Below are positions 1-8,101 of a DNA stretch of 64,000 nucleotides, one piece after another. The number at the start of each line of letters is the position of its first letter. Position 1 is the stretch's first letter. The position numbers and the translations under genes are program-made. Source of the DNA: Oceanobacillus rekensis (GTDB taxonomy: Bacteria > Bacillota > Bacilli > Bacillales > Amphibacillaceae). The notes beneath the pieces are model-generated. The model was not told the DNA's origin. It ran no database searches and worked only from the letters and a program-made list of their open reading frames with translations. The stretch spans positions 1-64,000 of the forward strand of contig NZ_MTBQ01000001.1 in the NCBI RefSeq assembly GCF_002153375.1. Reading direction: 5' to 3'.

Positions 1-17
1 TCGAGGACTTAACTAAA
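1..17 (+). rRNA. 3' tip of 23S rRNA (partial)
   Basis: The first bases (TCGAGGACTTAAC) match the conserved last bases of Bacillus 23S rRNA, and a 5S rRNA follows about 120 bases later in the usual 23S-5S order. Only the extreme 3' end lies in the window, so the exact mature end is approximate. Confidence 0.6.
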
Positions 18-134
18 CTTCTTTATTGATGTGTTGATTTACTCTTATTTAGTTTTTAAGGTATAAACTAAAAAATACCTTGCATTTTCATATGAAAATG
101 TATATAATAAAATTTGTCCTTATTTTTAAGGAAG

Positions 135-252
135 GTCTGGTAGCAATAGCGAAGAGGTCACACCTGTTTCCATCTCGAACACAGAAGTTAAGCTCTTCAG
201 CGTCGATGGTAGTTGGGGCTTTGCCCCTGCAAGAGTAGAACGCCGCCAGGCA
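135..252 (+). rRNA. rrf: 5S ribosomal RNA
   Basis: This is a full 5S rRNA of the Bacillus type. It contains the conserved blocks GCGAAGAGGTCACACC, GAACACAGAAGTTAAGC and GAGAGTAG-like loop E/helix IV sequences, and its 5' and 3' ends (CTGG and CCAG) pair to form helix I. It is the last gene of an rRNA operon whose 16S and 23S genes lie to the left of the window. A strong terminator follows 8 bases later. The ends are accurate to a few bases. Confidence 0.96.
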
Positions 253-260
253 AATTAAAA

Positions 261-296
261 GAAGCTAATACGGTATCTCGTATTAGCTTCTTTTTA
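261..296 (+). terminator. rRNA operon terminator
   Basis: A perfect 12-bp stem (GAAGCTAATACG with CGTATTAGCTTC) and a six-base loop are followed by TTTTT, right after the 5S gene. It should end rRNA transcription. Its position only 36 bases before rpsN matters for how that gene is transcribed. Confidence 0.9.
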
Positions 297-332
297 ATTT
301 AAAATCCAATTGAAGAGTAAGGAGGAGACCGT

Positions 333-518
333 ATGGCAAAAACGTCTTTAATTGTAAAGCAACAAAAGAATCAAAAATATTATGCCCGCGAATACACTCG
401 TTGTCATCATTGCGGAAGACCACATGGTGTATTGAAAAAATTTCAGTTATGTCGAATCTGTCTCCGTAAATTTGCACATAAAGGACAAGTACCTGGCCTA
501 AAAAAGGCTAGTTGGTAA
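333..518 (+). CDS. rpsN: 30S ribosomal protein S14, zinc-binding (type Z)
   Basis: This 61-residue protein is a full-length type-Z S14, a small-subunit head protein. It has the family landmarks: the CHHC and CRIC cysteine pairs that form the zinc ribbon, the GRPHG segment, and the C-terminal GLKKASW. An AAGGAGGAG ribosome site sits seven bases before ATG. In Bacillus the type-Z gene normally lies in the large S10/spc ribosomal protein operon. Here it stands alone behind an rRNA terminator and is closed by its own terminator. Its sequence diverges from the typical copy as I remember it (for example [14 protein letters not shown] near the start), so it may be a second paralogue. That is inferred, since the rest of the genome is not visible. 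Confidence 0.93.
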   Translation: MAKTSLIVKQQKNQKYYAREYTRCHHCGRPHGVLKKFQLCRICLRKFAHKGQVPGLKKASW

Positions 519-530
519 ATAAAATAATAA

Positions 531-578
531 AATCCCCTCTCATCAACGATTAAAGTGATATGAGAGGGGATTTTTTTT
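531..578 (+). terminator. terminator after rpsN
   Basis: A long stem (AATCCCCTCTCAT with ATGAGAGGGGATT) is followed by eight T, 12 bases after the rpsN stop codon. It makes rpsN a single-gene unit. Confidence 0.9.
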
Positions 579-732
579 GATTTGAGAGTTTTGACCATTA
601 AATAAATGTAAAGTTAATGTTTTGTTTCACTTAGCACAATTTGAAAAACAGAATTTCTAATAAGAGTCTTACAAATGATTAACTCTCCAAAAACTAAAAC
701 TTACTCTTATATTATTTTGTTTAATTACCAAC

Positions 733-1812
733 TTATTTTTTAGTTACTATTTTTTCAACTACTATTGACTGACTTTTCCGGCCAGGTTTCCACAAATTTA
801 CGCAATAGACGAATATAATAAAAACAAATAATATTGCTACTCCCGAAAAATCAAAGTCTATAAATAGTTTGACTAAATTATAGGAGATTACAAGGGAAAA
901 AACGGGTGAAATAACCCAAGTTTTAGCCAATTTTACAACTATAGCCTTTTTCCATATTTCCTTTCCCTTGTCGGAAGCCCCTATGCCCATAATGCTGCAG
1001 GTTGTTATTTGAGTATGTGGGACTGGAATACCGAAGACGGAAGCAATTATAACTAAAGATGCCCCAATTCCGGATACTGCCGACCCTTGTAATAAACTCA
1101 GATTTGTTATCTTTTTACCATTTGTTTCAATTACGTTAGCCCCGAGAAAAAATGCTCCTGAAGCAACAAATAACCCTCCGATTATAATCCCATATTTCAT
1201 ATCAATAATCCCAGCGGCGATAATAGGTCCCATTGCATTGGCTACATTATTCATCCCAGAAGAAAAGGCTTCTAAAAATCCTGTGAGGATGACTAATATG
1301 GCCAATATTTTTGGCCAGTTTCCTTTCGAGAGGAAATATAACTTTTTATCCATTATTTTAATTACCTTGTTAGCTAAATAGGCCAGTAGAAATGAAATGA
1401 GAGGGACAAGTAACCAAAACAGGAAAATTATGACGATTGTTTTAATGTATAATGCTTGATAAGCAATACCAACCCCAACGATAGCTCCTACAGTCACTTC
1501 GCTGGTAGATAGAGGAATACCACTAATATTTGCTATAAAGAGAGAAATTGATGCAGCGGTAAGTATAATAAGAGCAACATTAACTGAAACGATATTTTCT
1601 GGTATTATTTCTGAACCTAATGTTTTAGCAACTTCTCCTCCTCCAAATGCAGCTCCGAGAAATACACCTATCCCACAAATGAGCAGTGCGGTTTTCTTGT
1701 TTTGCAGCACCCCGGAACCGTATGCTATACCCATCGAAGCTGCAGCGCCGCTTGCTCCAATATTAATAGCAAAAAAGCAGGCAATGATACAGGCAAGTAT
1801 TATAAGTAACAC
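733..1812 (-). CDS. cysP: CysP-type sulfate permease (PiT family)
   Basis: This 359-residue integral membrane protein belongs to the PiT family, which carries phosphate or, in the CysP branch, sulfate across the cytoplasmic membrane. The two repeated signature blocks are present: NIGASGAAASMGIAYGSG near the start and GMNNVANAMGPIIAAG in the middle, with about ten membrane segments. The NIGASGAAASMG start, the length and the SGIPLSTSEVTVG segment fit B. subtilis CysP better than its phosphate permease. It starts at GTG with AGGAG nine bases upstream. The 5' side carries a probable cysH remnant, matching the cysH-cysP order of B. subtilis, and the divergent neighbours make sulfolactate. Phosphate as substrate cannot be excluded from sequence alone. 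Confidence 0.78.
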   Translation of the reverse strand: MLLIILACIIACFFAINIGASGAAASMGIAYGSGVLQNKKTALLICGIGVFLGAAFGGGEVAKTLGSEIIPENIVSVNVALIILTAASISLFIANISGIPLSTSEVTVGAIVGVGIAYQALYIKTIVIIFLFWLLVPLISFLLAYLANKVIKIMDKKLYFLSKGNWPKILAILVILTGFLEAFSSGMNNVANAMGPIIAAGIIDMKYGIIIGGLFVASGAFFLGANVIETNGKKITNLSLLQGSAVSGIGASLVIIASVFGIPVPHTQITTCSIMGIGASDKGKEIWKKAIVVKLAKTWVISPVFSLVISYNLVKLFIDFDFSGVAILFVFIIFVYCVNLWKPGRKSQSIVVEKIVTKK

Positions 1813-1828
1813 GTTTTATAGCTCCTGA

Positions 1829-1963
1829 TTAGATGTGGTGCAGTCCATATTCTAATATTTTTGGAAATTGCCCACCTTCCTGATCTCTGTAATTGTTTAC
1901 CCCAATTACAAAAGGTTGATATTTTCTCCATGGTAATCCTCCATATGGTATAGATTTAATGGT
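1829..1963 (-). pseudogene. cysH: Eroded 3' end of cysH (PAPS reductase)
   Basis: Just upstream of cysP, on the same strand, lies a 45-codon open stretch without a start codon. It reads SIPYGG...KYQPFVIG...YRDQEGG...EYGLHHI before a stop. The known C-terminus of CysH reads LPYNPLHDIGYPSIGC...SRDGRWAGK..TECGLH. In the neighbouring frame the same DNA gives RSGRWA.SKN, so the RDGRWA and ECGLH landmarks are split between two frames by small indels, and the catalytic Cys of ECGLH is Tyr. A GGAGG sequence at 1974-1980 could be the old ribosome site, which would mean most of the gene is deleted. In B. subtilis cysH directly precedes cysP. This is a homology argument by eye on a short, decayed stretch. 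Confidence 0.5.
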
Positions 1964-2167
1964 TTAGTATTTTTCCTCCAATTGTTACTAGGTATTTGCC
2001 TTAGAATAAATATATTCAATATGGCAAATGATTGTTAAGGAAATTCTCCCGAAAGAATCGGTTCACTTAAACAGTAACCAAAATCATCTAGGCGAATATA
2101 CTTAACATAGCTAATTGAAGGGGGAAAGGATTAAAACGATACATCAAATAATTAAGGAGAATAGTAT

Positions 2168-2854
2168 ATGCAGGTTAATATATACCAAGGAAGGGCACCT
2201 TCTCCGGAAGCTGCTAATATTACTATTGTAATTGATGTGATAAGAGCCTTTACTGTAGCTCATTATGCCTTTTTACGAGGTGCTTGCAATATATTCCTTG
2301 CAGAGACGGTAAAACAGGCATTTCGAATCCATAAGGAACATCCTGAATTTTTACTAGCAGGAGAAGTTGGCGGTTTATCGATAGAGGGATTTAATCTAGA
2401 TAACTCACCTCACCACATTAATGATAAAAATCTTAGAGATAGGACACTTGTTCAAATGACTACGAATGGCGTACGTGCAACCTTAAACAATTTATCATCG
2501 GAACAAGTGTTTGTGACCGGTTTTACGAATGCAAAACAAACAGCGCTTTTTATTAAAGAGAAAATGGTAGAAACGAGTAAAGTTAATATTATTGCATCAC
2601 ATCCTTTTGGAGACGATGACCTGGCTTGTGCAGAATATATAACTAGTATTTTGCAAGAATCTGATGCAATTACAAAGAATGAAGTAATTAAAAGAATTCT
2701 TAATTCATCTGCGGCTCAAAAATTTTTTGACAAGAGTGAACCGAATTTTAAAGAGGAAGACATTTTTTTATGTGCGAAGGAACTAAATTCAGATTTTGTA
2801 ATGGAAGTAAATAAATTTAGTAGGACACCAATGATTGAGAGGGTTAGCATATGA
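2168..2854 (+). CDS. comB: 2-phosphosulfolactate phosphatase
   Basis: This 228-residue protein is a ComB-family phosphatase, which removes phosphate from (R)-2-phospho-3-sulfolactate to give sulfolactate. Family features include IVIDVIRAFTVAHYAF near the start, the LAGEVGG segment, the NSPHHI block and TTNGVRAT in the middle. In coenzyme M-making archaea the same step serves CoM synthesis. In Bacillus (the yitC product) it serves production of sulfolactate, which accumulates in spores. The start has AAGGAG six to seven bases upstream. The stop overlaps the start of comA by four bases (ATGA), so the two are translationally coupled. Confidence 0.9.
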   Translation: MQVNIYQGRAPSPEAANITIVIDVIRAFTVAHYAFLRGACNIFLAETVKQAFRIHKEHPEFLLAGEVGGLSIEGFNLDNSPHHINDKNLRDRTLVQMTTNGVRATLNNLSSEQVFVTGFTNAKQTALFIKEKMVETSKVNIIASHPFGDDDLACAEYITSILQESDAITKNEVIKRILNSSAAQKFFDKSEPNFKEEDIFLCAKELNSDFVMEVNKFSRTPMIERVSI

Positions 2855-3615
2855 TAGAATCGGGACTGAATTTGCCGGAAAGGACCATGAAACCAAGAGA
2901 AAGTGGTTTAACAATTTTAATAGACAACGGTGCCCCCTTGAACTTATTTATGGACACCGTCAATAGTTCTAGTGGCTATATTGATTTCGTTAAGTTTGGT
3001 TGGGGTACTTCACTAATAACTCCTTTGCTGGAACAGAAAATAGAGGCTTTGCAGGAAATTGACATTAATTTTTTCTTTGGTGGTACACTTTTTGAAAAAT
3101 ATTTAAGCCAGGGTAAAACGGAAATGTATTTTAACCTTTGTAAAAGGTTTCACTGTAGTTATGTAGAAATTTCAAATGGTACAATAACGATTCCTAACAG
3201 TGAGAAGGCAAAATTCATTAAAGACTTTTCAAGTGAGTTTGTGGTTTTCAGTGAAGTCGGCAATAAAGACAATTTTAGAGCTGATAATCAGGACTCCCTG
3301 GAATGGATAGAAAGCATTCATGAGGATTTAGAAGCTGGAGCGAATAAGGTTATCACCGAAGCAAGAGAAAGTGGGACCAGTGGAATTTGCTTAGAAAATG
3401 GAGAGATTAGAAGTGATATCTTTGAAGAGATTTTAGGTTCAGGGATACCCATTGATAAGCTTATTTTTGAAGCTCCAAATACAAAAATGCAGACTTTTTT
3501 TATTAAATATTTTGGGCAAGATGTAAACCTTGCAAATATAGCCTTATCAGATGTTATTTCATTGGAGACGCTTCGTTTAGGATTACGGTCTGATACATTT
3601 AACTTTCACTTGTAA
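2851..3615 (+). CDS. comA: Phosphosulfolactate synthase
   Basis: This 254-residue ComA-family enzyme adds sulfite to phosphoenolpyruvate to give phosphosulfolactate, the step before ComB. The TIM-barrel landmarks are visible: FVKFGWGTSLI, the VEISNGTITIP block around residue 110, VFSEVGNKD, and an acidic EARESGTSGI segment. It is the second gene of a coupled pair with comB. Sulfite as substrate ties it to the sulfate permease on the opposite strand. B. subtilis carries the same pair (yitD/yitC) as mother-cell sporulation genes. I saw no secure sporulation promoter upstream of comB, so that regulation is inferred from the family. Confidence 0.9.
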   Translation: MIESGLNLPERTMKPRESGLTILIDNGAPLNLFMDTVNSSSGYIDFVKFGWGTSLITPLLEQKIEALQEIDINFFFGGTLFEKYLSQGKTEMYFNLCKRFHCSYVEISNGTITIPNSEKAKFIKDFSSEFVVFSEVGNKDNFRADNQDSLEWIESIHEDLEAGANKVITEARESGTSGICLENGEIRSDIFEEILGSGIPIDKLIFEAPNTKMQTFFIKYFGQDVNLANIALSDVISLETLRLGLRSDTFNFHL

Positions 3616-3641
3616 AAATATTATTCAAAGGAGAGAATACG

Positions 3642-4040
3642 ATGAGAGACACGAATAAAGTATTTCATTTAGCAATTCCATGTAAAGATCTGGATGAAAC
3701 GGTGGATTTTTATGAAAGACTTGGATGTGAGCTTGCCCGAAGGTATGATGATAGAGTAACATTCGATTATTTTGGTGACCAGGTTGTGTGCCATTTAAGC
3801 CCGGATGATATTGATGAAAAACCAAAAATGTACCCTCGGCATTATGGCATTACCTTTTTAGACAAGGTTGAATATAACCAGGCTTTGGAACTTGCCATTA
3901 AACAGGAACTTCCTTTTTTTGCAAAGCCAATGGTTAGATTTGAAGGCAAAAAGGAAGAACATATGACATTTTTCTTGACTGATCCAGCAAATAATCTTTT
4001 GGAATTTAAGTATTATCACAATATTAGTATGGTTTACTAA
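3642..4040 (+). CDS. VOC-family (glyoxalase-like) protein
   Basis: This 132-residue protein has one vicinal oxygen chelate fold. The beginning (VFHLAIPCKDLDETVDFYERLGC) and the end (FFLTDPANNLLEFKYY) are the two conserved strands of the module. The ligands resemble those of lyases and dioxygenases: His near the start, Glu in the LLEFK segment. The substrate cannot be told. It follows comA by 26 bases with AAAGGAG before ATG and is likely co-transcribed with it, so a role near sulfolactate or a generic detoxification role are both possible. Confidence 0.85.
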   Translation: MRDTNKVFHLAIPCKDLDETVDFYERLGCELARRYDDRVTFDYFGDQVVCHLSPDDIDEKPKMYPRHYGITFLDKVEYNQALELAIKQELPFFAKPMVRFEGKKEEHMTFFLTDPANNLLEFKYYHNISMVY

Positions 4041-4056
4041 AATAGAACTAATTAAA

Positions 4057-4098
4057 ACGATAAAAGCGCTGGAATTTTATTTCAAGTGCTTTTATCGT
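4057..4098 (+). terminator. hairpin after the VOC gene
   Basis: ACGATAAAAGCGCT pairs with AGTGCTTTTATCGT around a 14-base loop, 16 bases after the VOC stop codon. The T-rich tail is weak (TGTTC), so termination is plausible but not certain. Confidence 0.6.
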
Positions 4099-4229
4099 TG
4101 TTCATTAAATTCTCTATATCGTTTATTAAGGTTTTGGATATTAAGTTACCAAGGAACTACCCTGTAAAAACTCATAAAGCGCAGAATATCCTCATGTATG
4201 CCACCATTTTCTCTAAAGGTGAATTTTAT

Positions 4230-4397
4230 TTAACTTTTACTTGGGTCATACTCATCATAGGTAAGTCTTGTAACAGTAGTTGATTCACCTTTTTTAATTT
4301 CAGACTTGGTTGCCTTTTCTCCGTACGAACTCTCTGGGTCCATACCTGGAGCAACAGGTATATGTTCCGTTGGTAAATTTCTTTTTATTTTATCCAA
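4230..4397 (-). CDS. Small hydrophilic protein of unknown function
   Basis: This 55-residue protein is highly charged, with no cysteine and no membrane segment. It contains HIPVAPGMDPESSYG in the first half and ESTTVTRLTYDEYDPSKS at the end. I chose the TTG at 4397 as start because GGAGG lies eight bases upstream. The ATG at 4412 reads through that same GGAGG and has no ribosome site of its own. I do not recognise the family. The compact conserved-looking ending suggests a real gene. Confidence 0.6.
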   Translation of the reverse strand: MDKIKRNLPTEHIPVAPGMDPESSYGEKATKSEIKKGESTTVTRLTYDEYDPSKS

Positions 4398-4607
4398 TAG
4401 TAATTCCTCCATTCTGGTAAGTAGTTTGTATTAAATTTTTTAACTTAACTTCTATTGTTAATCTATATGGGGATTATATGTATTTTTAGTTTAATAATAC
4501 TCCTGTGACTCCTGAAAAAACCCATGATGTAACTATTATAAACCTCCGTTTATTCTGACAGGTTAAAGTAAATGCAGTTGGGTATTTTAATTAGTGAAGG
4601 AGGAATA

Positions 4608-4766
4608 ATGATGACAAGCCAAGAACGAGATAAATTTGTTAAAAATCAAAATAGAGGAAAAACGGACTTTCCAAATAATAGCCAACGAGCGAATAACGTA
4701 GATCCAAAAACGAATAACCGTAAAAATTCAAATACTAGTCCAGGGGCAACAGGACGAGGAATTTAA
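4608..4766 (+). CDS. Small Asn/Lys-rich protein, possibly spore-related
   Basis: This 52-residue protein starts at ATG ATG behind GAAGGAGG. A longer reading from 4572 ignores that site. It is rich in Asn, Lys, Arg, Ser and Gln, has no hydrophobic stretch, and ends TSPGATGRGI. Composition and size resemble minor small acid-soluble spore proteins, but I do not recognise a named family and that link is speculative. A good terminator follows five bases after the stop, so it is a single-gene unit. Confidence 0.65.
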   Translation: MMTSQERDKFVKNQNRGKTDFPNNSQRANNVDPKTNNRKNSNTSPGATGRGI

Positions 4767-4770
4767 CTAT

Positions 4771-4815
4771 AAAAAGTTGAGTGGGTCATATACGATTACA
4801 CTCAACTTTTTATTA
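4771..4815 (+). terminator. terminator after the small Asn-rich gene
   Basis: AAAAAGTTGAGTG pairs with CACTCAACTTTT and is followed by TATTAT. The A-rich left arm could also serve transcription from the right. Confidence 0.8.
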
Positions 4816-4904
4816 TGTTTCACCTATATTAATACCGGTGTAGCAGCTACTACTTACTATAGGGAAGGACCAATGTACCAAAATCAATAAAAGACTTCAA
4901 GCCT

Positions 4905-5594
4905 TTAATCCTTCTTTTTCTTATCCACGAATAGGGTTCCATCGGTTTGAATCTGTCCAAAAAAAACCTCCGAAGCCGAATTGATATTTAGTTGCTTTAG
5001 TTGTTGAGATAACCAATCAGTATTAAGGTTTAAATTTCCTAAATTTTTAGTTAGTATCTTACCATCCGATATAACTTCTGTTGGAATAGGAAAAACTTTT
5101 GATATGGTAGGTATATTCATATCCATTTTGGTCAGTACTTTTTTATCCTCTTTTTTCATAACCGATAATTTACCATCCGTTTCAAATATAGCATAATCAA
5201 CGTCTGCCATACTAAATATCTTTTGTTTTCTTAACATGGCATTCAATGAATCTAAATCCAATCTGGTTTTATGAAATGCCTTTTCAACTATCTTTCCTTC
5301 TTTTATGACAATTACAGGATCACCAGTCACGATTTTCCTTAACTTTTTTGATTTGATGTCAATAAAGTCCATAATTAAAGTGAAAAGAGACCATCCAATA
5401 AGTGCTATAACTCCATTATGAATGCTAAGGTTTTGATTGACTACCAGATTTGCGGTTACTGAACCAATTGCAATGGCAGAAACAAAGTTAAAAAAAGTCA
5501 TTTGGCTAATTTCTTTTCTTCCCATCATTCTTGTTAGGGTAAATAGCACGATAAAGCCAATTGCAATTCTTATTATTAACTCAATGATATTCAT
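4905..5594 (-). CDS. YetF/DUF421-type membrane protein
   Basis: This 229-residue protein has three N-terminal membrane segments (about residues 3-20, 36-55 and 60-80) followed by a soluble domain of the YetF/YcaP family. Landmarks are the TRMMGRKEISQMTFFNFV segment between the first helices and the two repeated soluble units, each with a G-K-I motif (KEGKIVEKA and SDGKILTKN). Relatives in Bacillus act in spores and membranes, but the biochemical role is not settled. I chose ATG at 5594 with GAAGGCGG upstream over the TTG at 5615, which lies before that site. It is a single gene facing left. Confidence 0.88.
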   Translation of the reverse strand: MNIIELIIRIAIGFIVLFTLTRMMGRKEISQMTFFNFVSAIAIGSVTANLVVNQNLSIHNGVIALIGWSLFTLIMDFIDIKSKKLRKIVTGDPVIVIKEGKIVEKAFHKTRLDLDSLNAMLRKQKIFSMADVDYAIFETDGKLSVMKKEDKKVLTKMDMNIPTISKVFPIPTEVISDGKILTKNLGNLNLNTDWLSQQLKQLNINSASEVFFGQIQTDGTLFVDKKKKD

Positions 5595-6010
5595 ATATAA
5601 AATTACCGCCTTCAATGTTTATTCTTAGCATTATAGGCAGATTATAAAAATGTAAACCATGTAAAATTATAAATTAGTAAAAGATAAATGTGTAACAATA
5701 GACAGATTTTTACTATTTATTGGAAACTTGCAAAGGGACATCCGATTAATCGAGGTACTTTAAGACAGGTGCTATTATATGCCTTTAGCTTTTTCACCTA
5801 CTTATGACTGTACAATAGGCTAAACGAGTTTAAGAATCTTGAAATATACTCAACCATGTTGTGAAGTCCTCATTCCTTTATAAATAGATAAATTTACCAG
5901 ATGTTACGGAACTATTTTGGGGTGGGAGTGAATAAGAGCCATCAATTTATGATGGCTCTTAAAGTTTTTCTCGGAATAAGCGGTTTTAACTAATGATAAA
6001 AGCCACTTTT
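5595..6010. other. Intergenic stretch between yetF-like gene and lexA
   Basis: No gene could be supported on either strand. The only clear structure is a hairpin at 5933-5967 (AAGAGCCATCA with TGATGGCTCTT, then AAAGTTTTT on the + strand). It lies downstream of lexA and could end lexA transcription, although its T-rich side faces the other direction. Confidence 0.6.
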
Positions 6011-6634
6011 TTAATGAATATTTCTGTATAACCCGATTACTTTTCCTAAGATTGTAACATTTGGATAAATTAAAGGATCCATTGTAGCATTTTCCGGCTG
6101 TAGACGGATATGACCTTTTTCCTTGAAAAACCGTTTTACAGTAGCTTCGTTATCTTCTGTCATGGCCACTACAATATCACTGTTCTCCGCAGTGTTTTGC
6201 TGTTTTACAATAACCATATCTCCATCAAGAATCCCCGCTTCTATCATACTTTCGCCGTCAATTACAAGAATAAATAAATTGTCATCCGGACTTGAAGTAG
6301 AACTTGGTAATGGGATGAATTCTTCTATATTCTCCACAGCAGTGATAGGAAGCCCAGCTGTTACTTTTCCAATTACCGGTGCATATCGTGCTTCGTTTTT
6401 GGGGATTTGATTTTCGTCGGAATGTTCAAGAATCTCAATTGCTCTGGGTTTCGTAGGATCTCTTCGAATGTAACCTTTGCTTTCTATCCTTTCGAGATGT
6501 CCATGCACAGTCGAACTGGAAGCAAGGCCAACAGCTACCGCTATTTCACGAACGGATGGTGGATAACCTTTTAGCTTTACTTCACTTTTTATAAAATCAA
6601 GAATCATTTGCTGTCTATTTGAAAGTTTTGTCAT
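6011..6634 (-). CDS. lexA: LexA SOS repressor
   Basis: This 207-residue repressor is complete. A winged-helix DNA-binding domain fills residues 1-65 (QQMILDFIK at the start, [12 protein letters not shown] as recognition region) and an S24 peptidase domain fills the rest. The self-cleavage bond is Ala93-Gly94, the nucleophile is Ser129 (in GESM) and the general base is Lys167 (in TVKRF). When RecA filaments form, LexA cuts itself and releases its targets. The divergent region holds its own promoter and three SOS boxes, so it is autoregulated together with the yneB operon. The order is the same as in B. subtilis. Confidence 0.98.
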   Translation of the reverse strand: MTKLSNRQQMILDFIKSEVKLKGYPPSVREIAVAVGLASSSTVHGHLERIESKGYIRRDPTKPRAIEILEHSDENQIPKNEARYAPVIGKVTAGLPITAVENIEEFIPLPSSTSSPDDNLFILVIDGESMIEAGILDGDMVIVKQQNTAENSDIVVAMTEDNEATVKRFFKEKGHIRLQPENATMDPLIYPNVTILGKVIGLYRNIH

Positions 6635-6670
6635 CTATAATTCACCTCTATCATAGGATTAATTAATAGT

Positions 6671-6699
6671 AGTTTACCATTTTTAATGTAGATAAGCAA
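6671..6699 (-). promoter_or_regulatory. lexA promoter
   Basis: Read on the minus strand, TTGCTT and TAAACT are separated by 17 bases. The first SOS box (6697-6710) overlaps the -35, which fits autorepression. Confidence 0.65.
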
Positions 6700-6710
6700 A
6701 CATTCGTTCT
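6697..6710. promoter_or_regulatory. SOS (LexA) box 1
   Basis: CAAACATTCGTTCT differs slightly from the Bacillus consensus CGAACNNNNGTTCG. It overlaps the -35 of the lexA promoter. Confidence 0.7.
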
Positions 6711-6718
6711 AAAAAATA

Positions 6719-6748
6719 TTGACAGGACCGTATGTTCGGTAGTATACT
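6719..6748 (+). promoter_or_regulatory. Promoter of the SOS peptide-yneB-ynzC operon
   Basis: A consensus TTGACA and TATACT are separated by 18 bases, reading away from lexA. SOS box 2 lies inside the spacer and box 3 just downstream, so LexA should block this strong promoter tightly. Confidence 0.8.
6725..6738. promoter_or_regulatory. SOS (LexA) box 2
   Basis: GGACCGTATGTTCG has the right half-site intact and one or two changes on the left. It lies between the -35 and -10 of the rightward promoter. Confidence 0.75.
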
Positions 6749-6757
6749 TTGTTTATA

Positions 6758-6771
6758 CGAACATTAGTTCT
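6758..6771. promoter_or_regulatory. SOS (LexA) box 3
   Basis: CGAACATTAGTTCT is nearly perfect (GAAC-N4-GTTC). It sits about 10 bases after the -10, at the expected transcription start of the rightward operon. Confidence 0.88.
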
Positions 6772-6796
6772 AAATAACTTTAAGGGGGACTATATT

Positions 6797-7560
<764 letters not shown>

Positions 7561-7587
7561 ATATCCAAGCATGGTAGCGTACGATAT

Positions 7588-7624
7588 AAGGGCAGGAATA
7601 CTCAAAATTCTTGCCTTTTTAATT
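7588..7624 (+). terminator. terminator after yneB
   Basis: GGCAGGAAT pairs with ATTCTTGCC (one G-T pair) and is followed by TTTTTAATTT. It lies between yneB and ynzC and may be partial. Confidence 0.75.
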
Positions 7625-7651
7625 TGTTGAATTTACCGGGAGGTTAATGAA

Positions 7652-7885
7652 ATGCTATCAAAAGAAAAGCTTGCGCGTATTAATATATTAGCAAAAAAAG
7701 CAAAAAATGAAGGGTTAACAGAAAAGGAAAAAGTGGAACAAAAAACATTGAGAGAAGAGTATCTGGACAATGTCAGGGGATCTTTCAAAAACCAGTTTAA
7801 ATCAATGACTGTTATCGATCCTGAAGGTAAAGATGTAACACCTCAAAAAGTACGTGATCTTCAGAGTAAGAATAAAAAAAACTAG
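7652..7885 (+). CDS. ynzC: YnzC, DUF896 protein
   Basis: This 77-residue basic protein is a DUF896 member. Landmarks are LARINILAKKAKNEGLTEKE near the start and QKTLREEYLDNVRGSFKNQ in the middle, a two-helix hairpin, followed by a flexible tail. GGGAGG precedes the ATG. In B. subtilis ynzC belongs to the SOS yneA-yneB-ynzC operon. The function is not established. Confidence 0.93.
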   Translation: MLSKEKLARINILAKKAKNEGLTEKEKVEQKTLREEYLDNVRGSFKNQFKSMTVIDPEGKDVTPQKVRDLQSKNKKN

Positions 7886-7948
7886 GAAACCTAGAATGAG
7901 CAGAACACTATATTTAATTTGGTTGACAAACTAATTGAATGTAATCAC

Positions 7949-7977
7949 TTGTTGTAAAGAGCTTTTCATTATAGAAT
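7949..7977 (+). promoter_or_regulatory. Possible tkt promoter
   Basis: TTGTTG and TAGAAT are separated by 17 bases, about 125 bases before the tkt start. A TTGACA at 7923-7928 has no good -10 partner. This is a pattern match only. Confidence 0.4.
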
Positions 7978-8101
7978 GTAATAGGATATTAATTTCCTTA
8001 AAGTGCGTGTTCTAAAATGAGGATAAAAAGGCAAATAAATTCATCGCTTCATTTTAACCGACCTTTGGAATAACCACTTAAAATTGAAAGGAGTAATAAT
8101 T

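Noticed and set aside
4572-4607. Upstream start of the small Asn-rich protein
   Set aside because: The strong GAAGGAGG lies after this ATG, so the start at 4608 is preferred.
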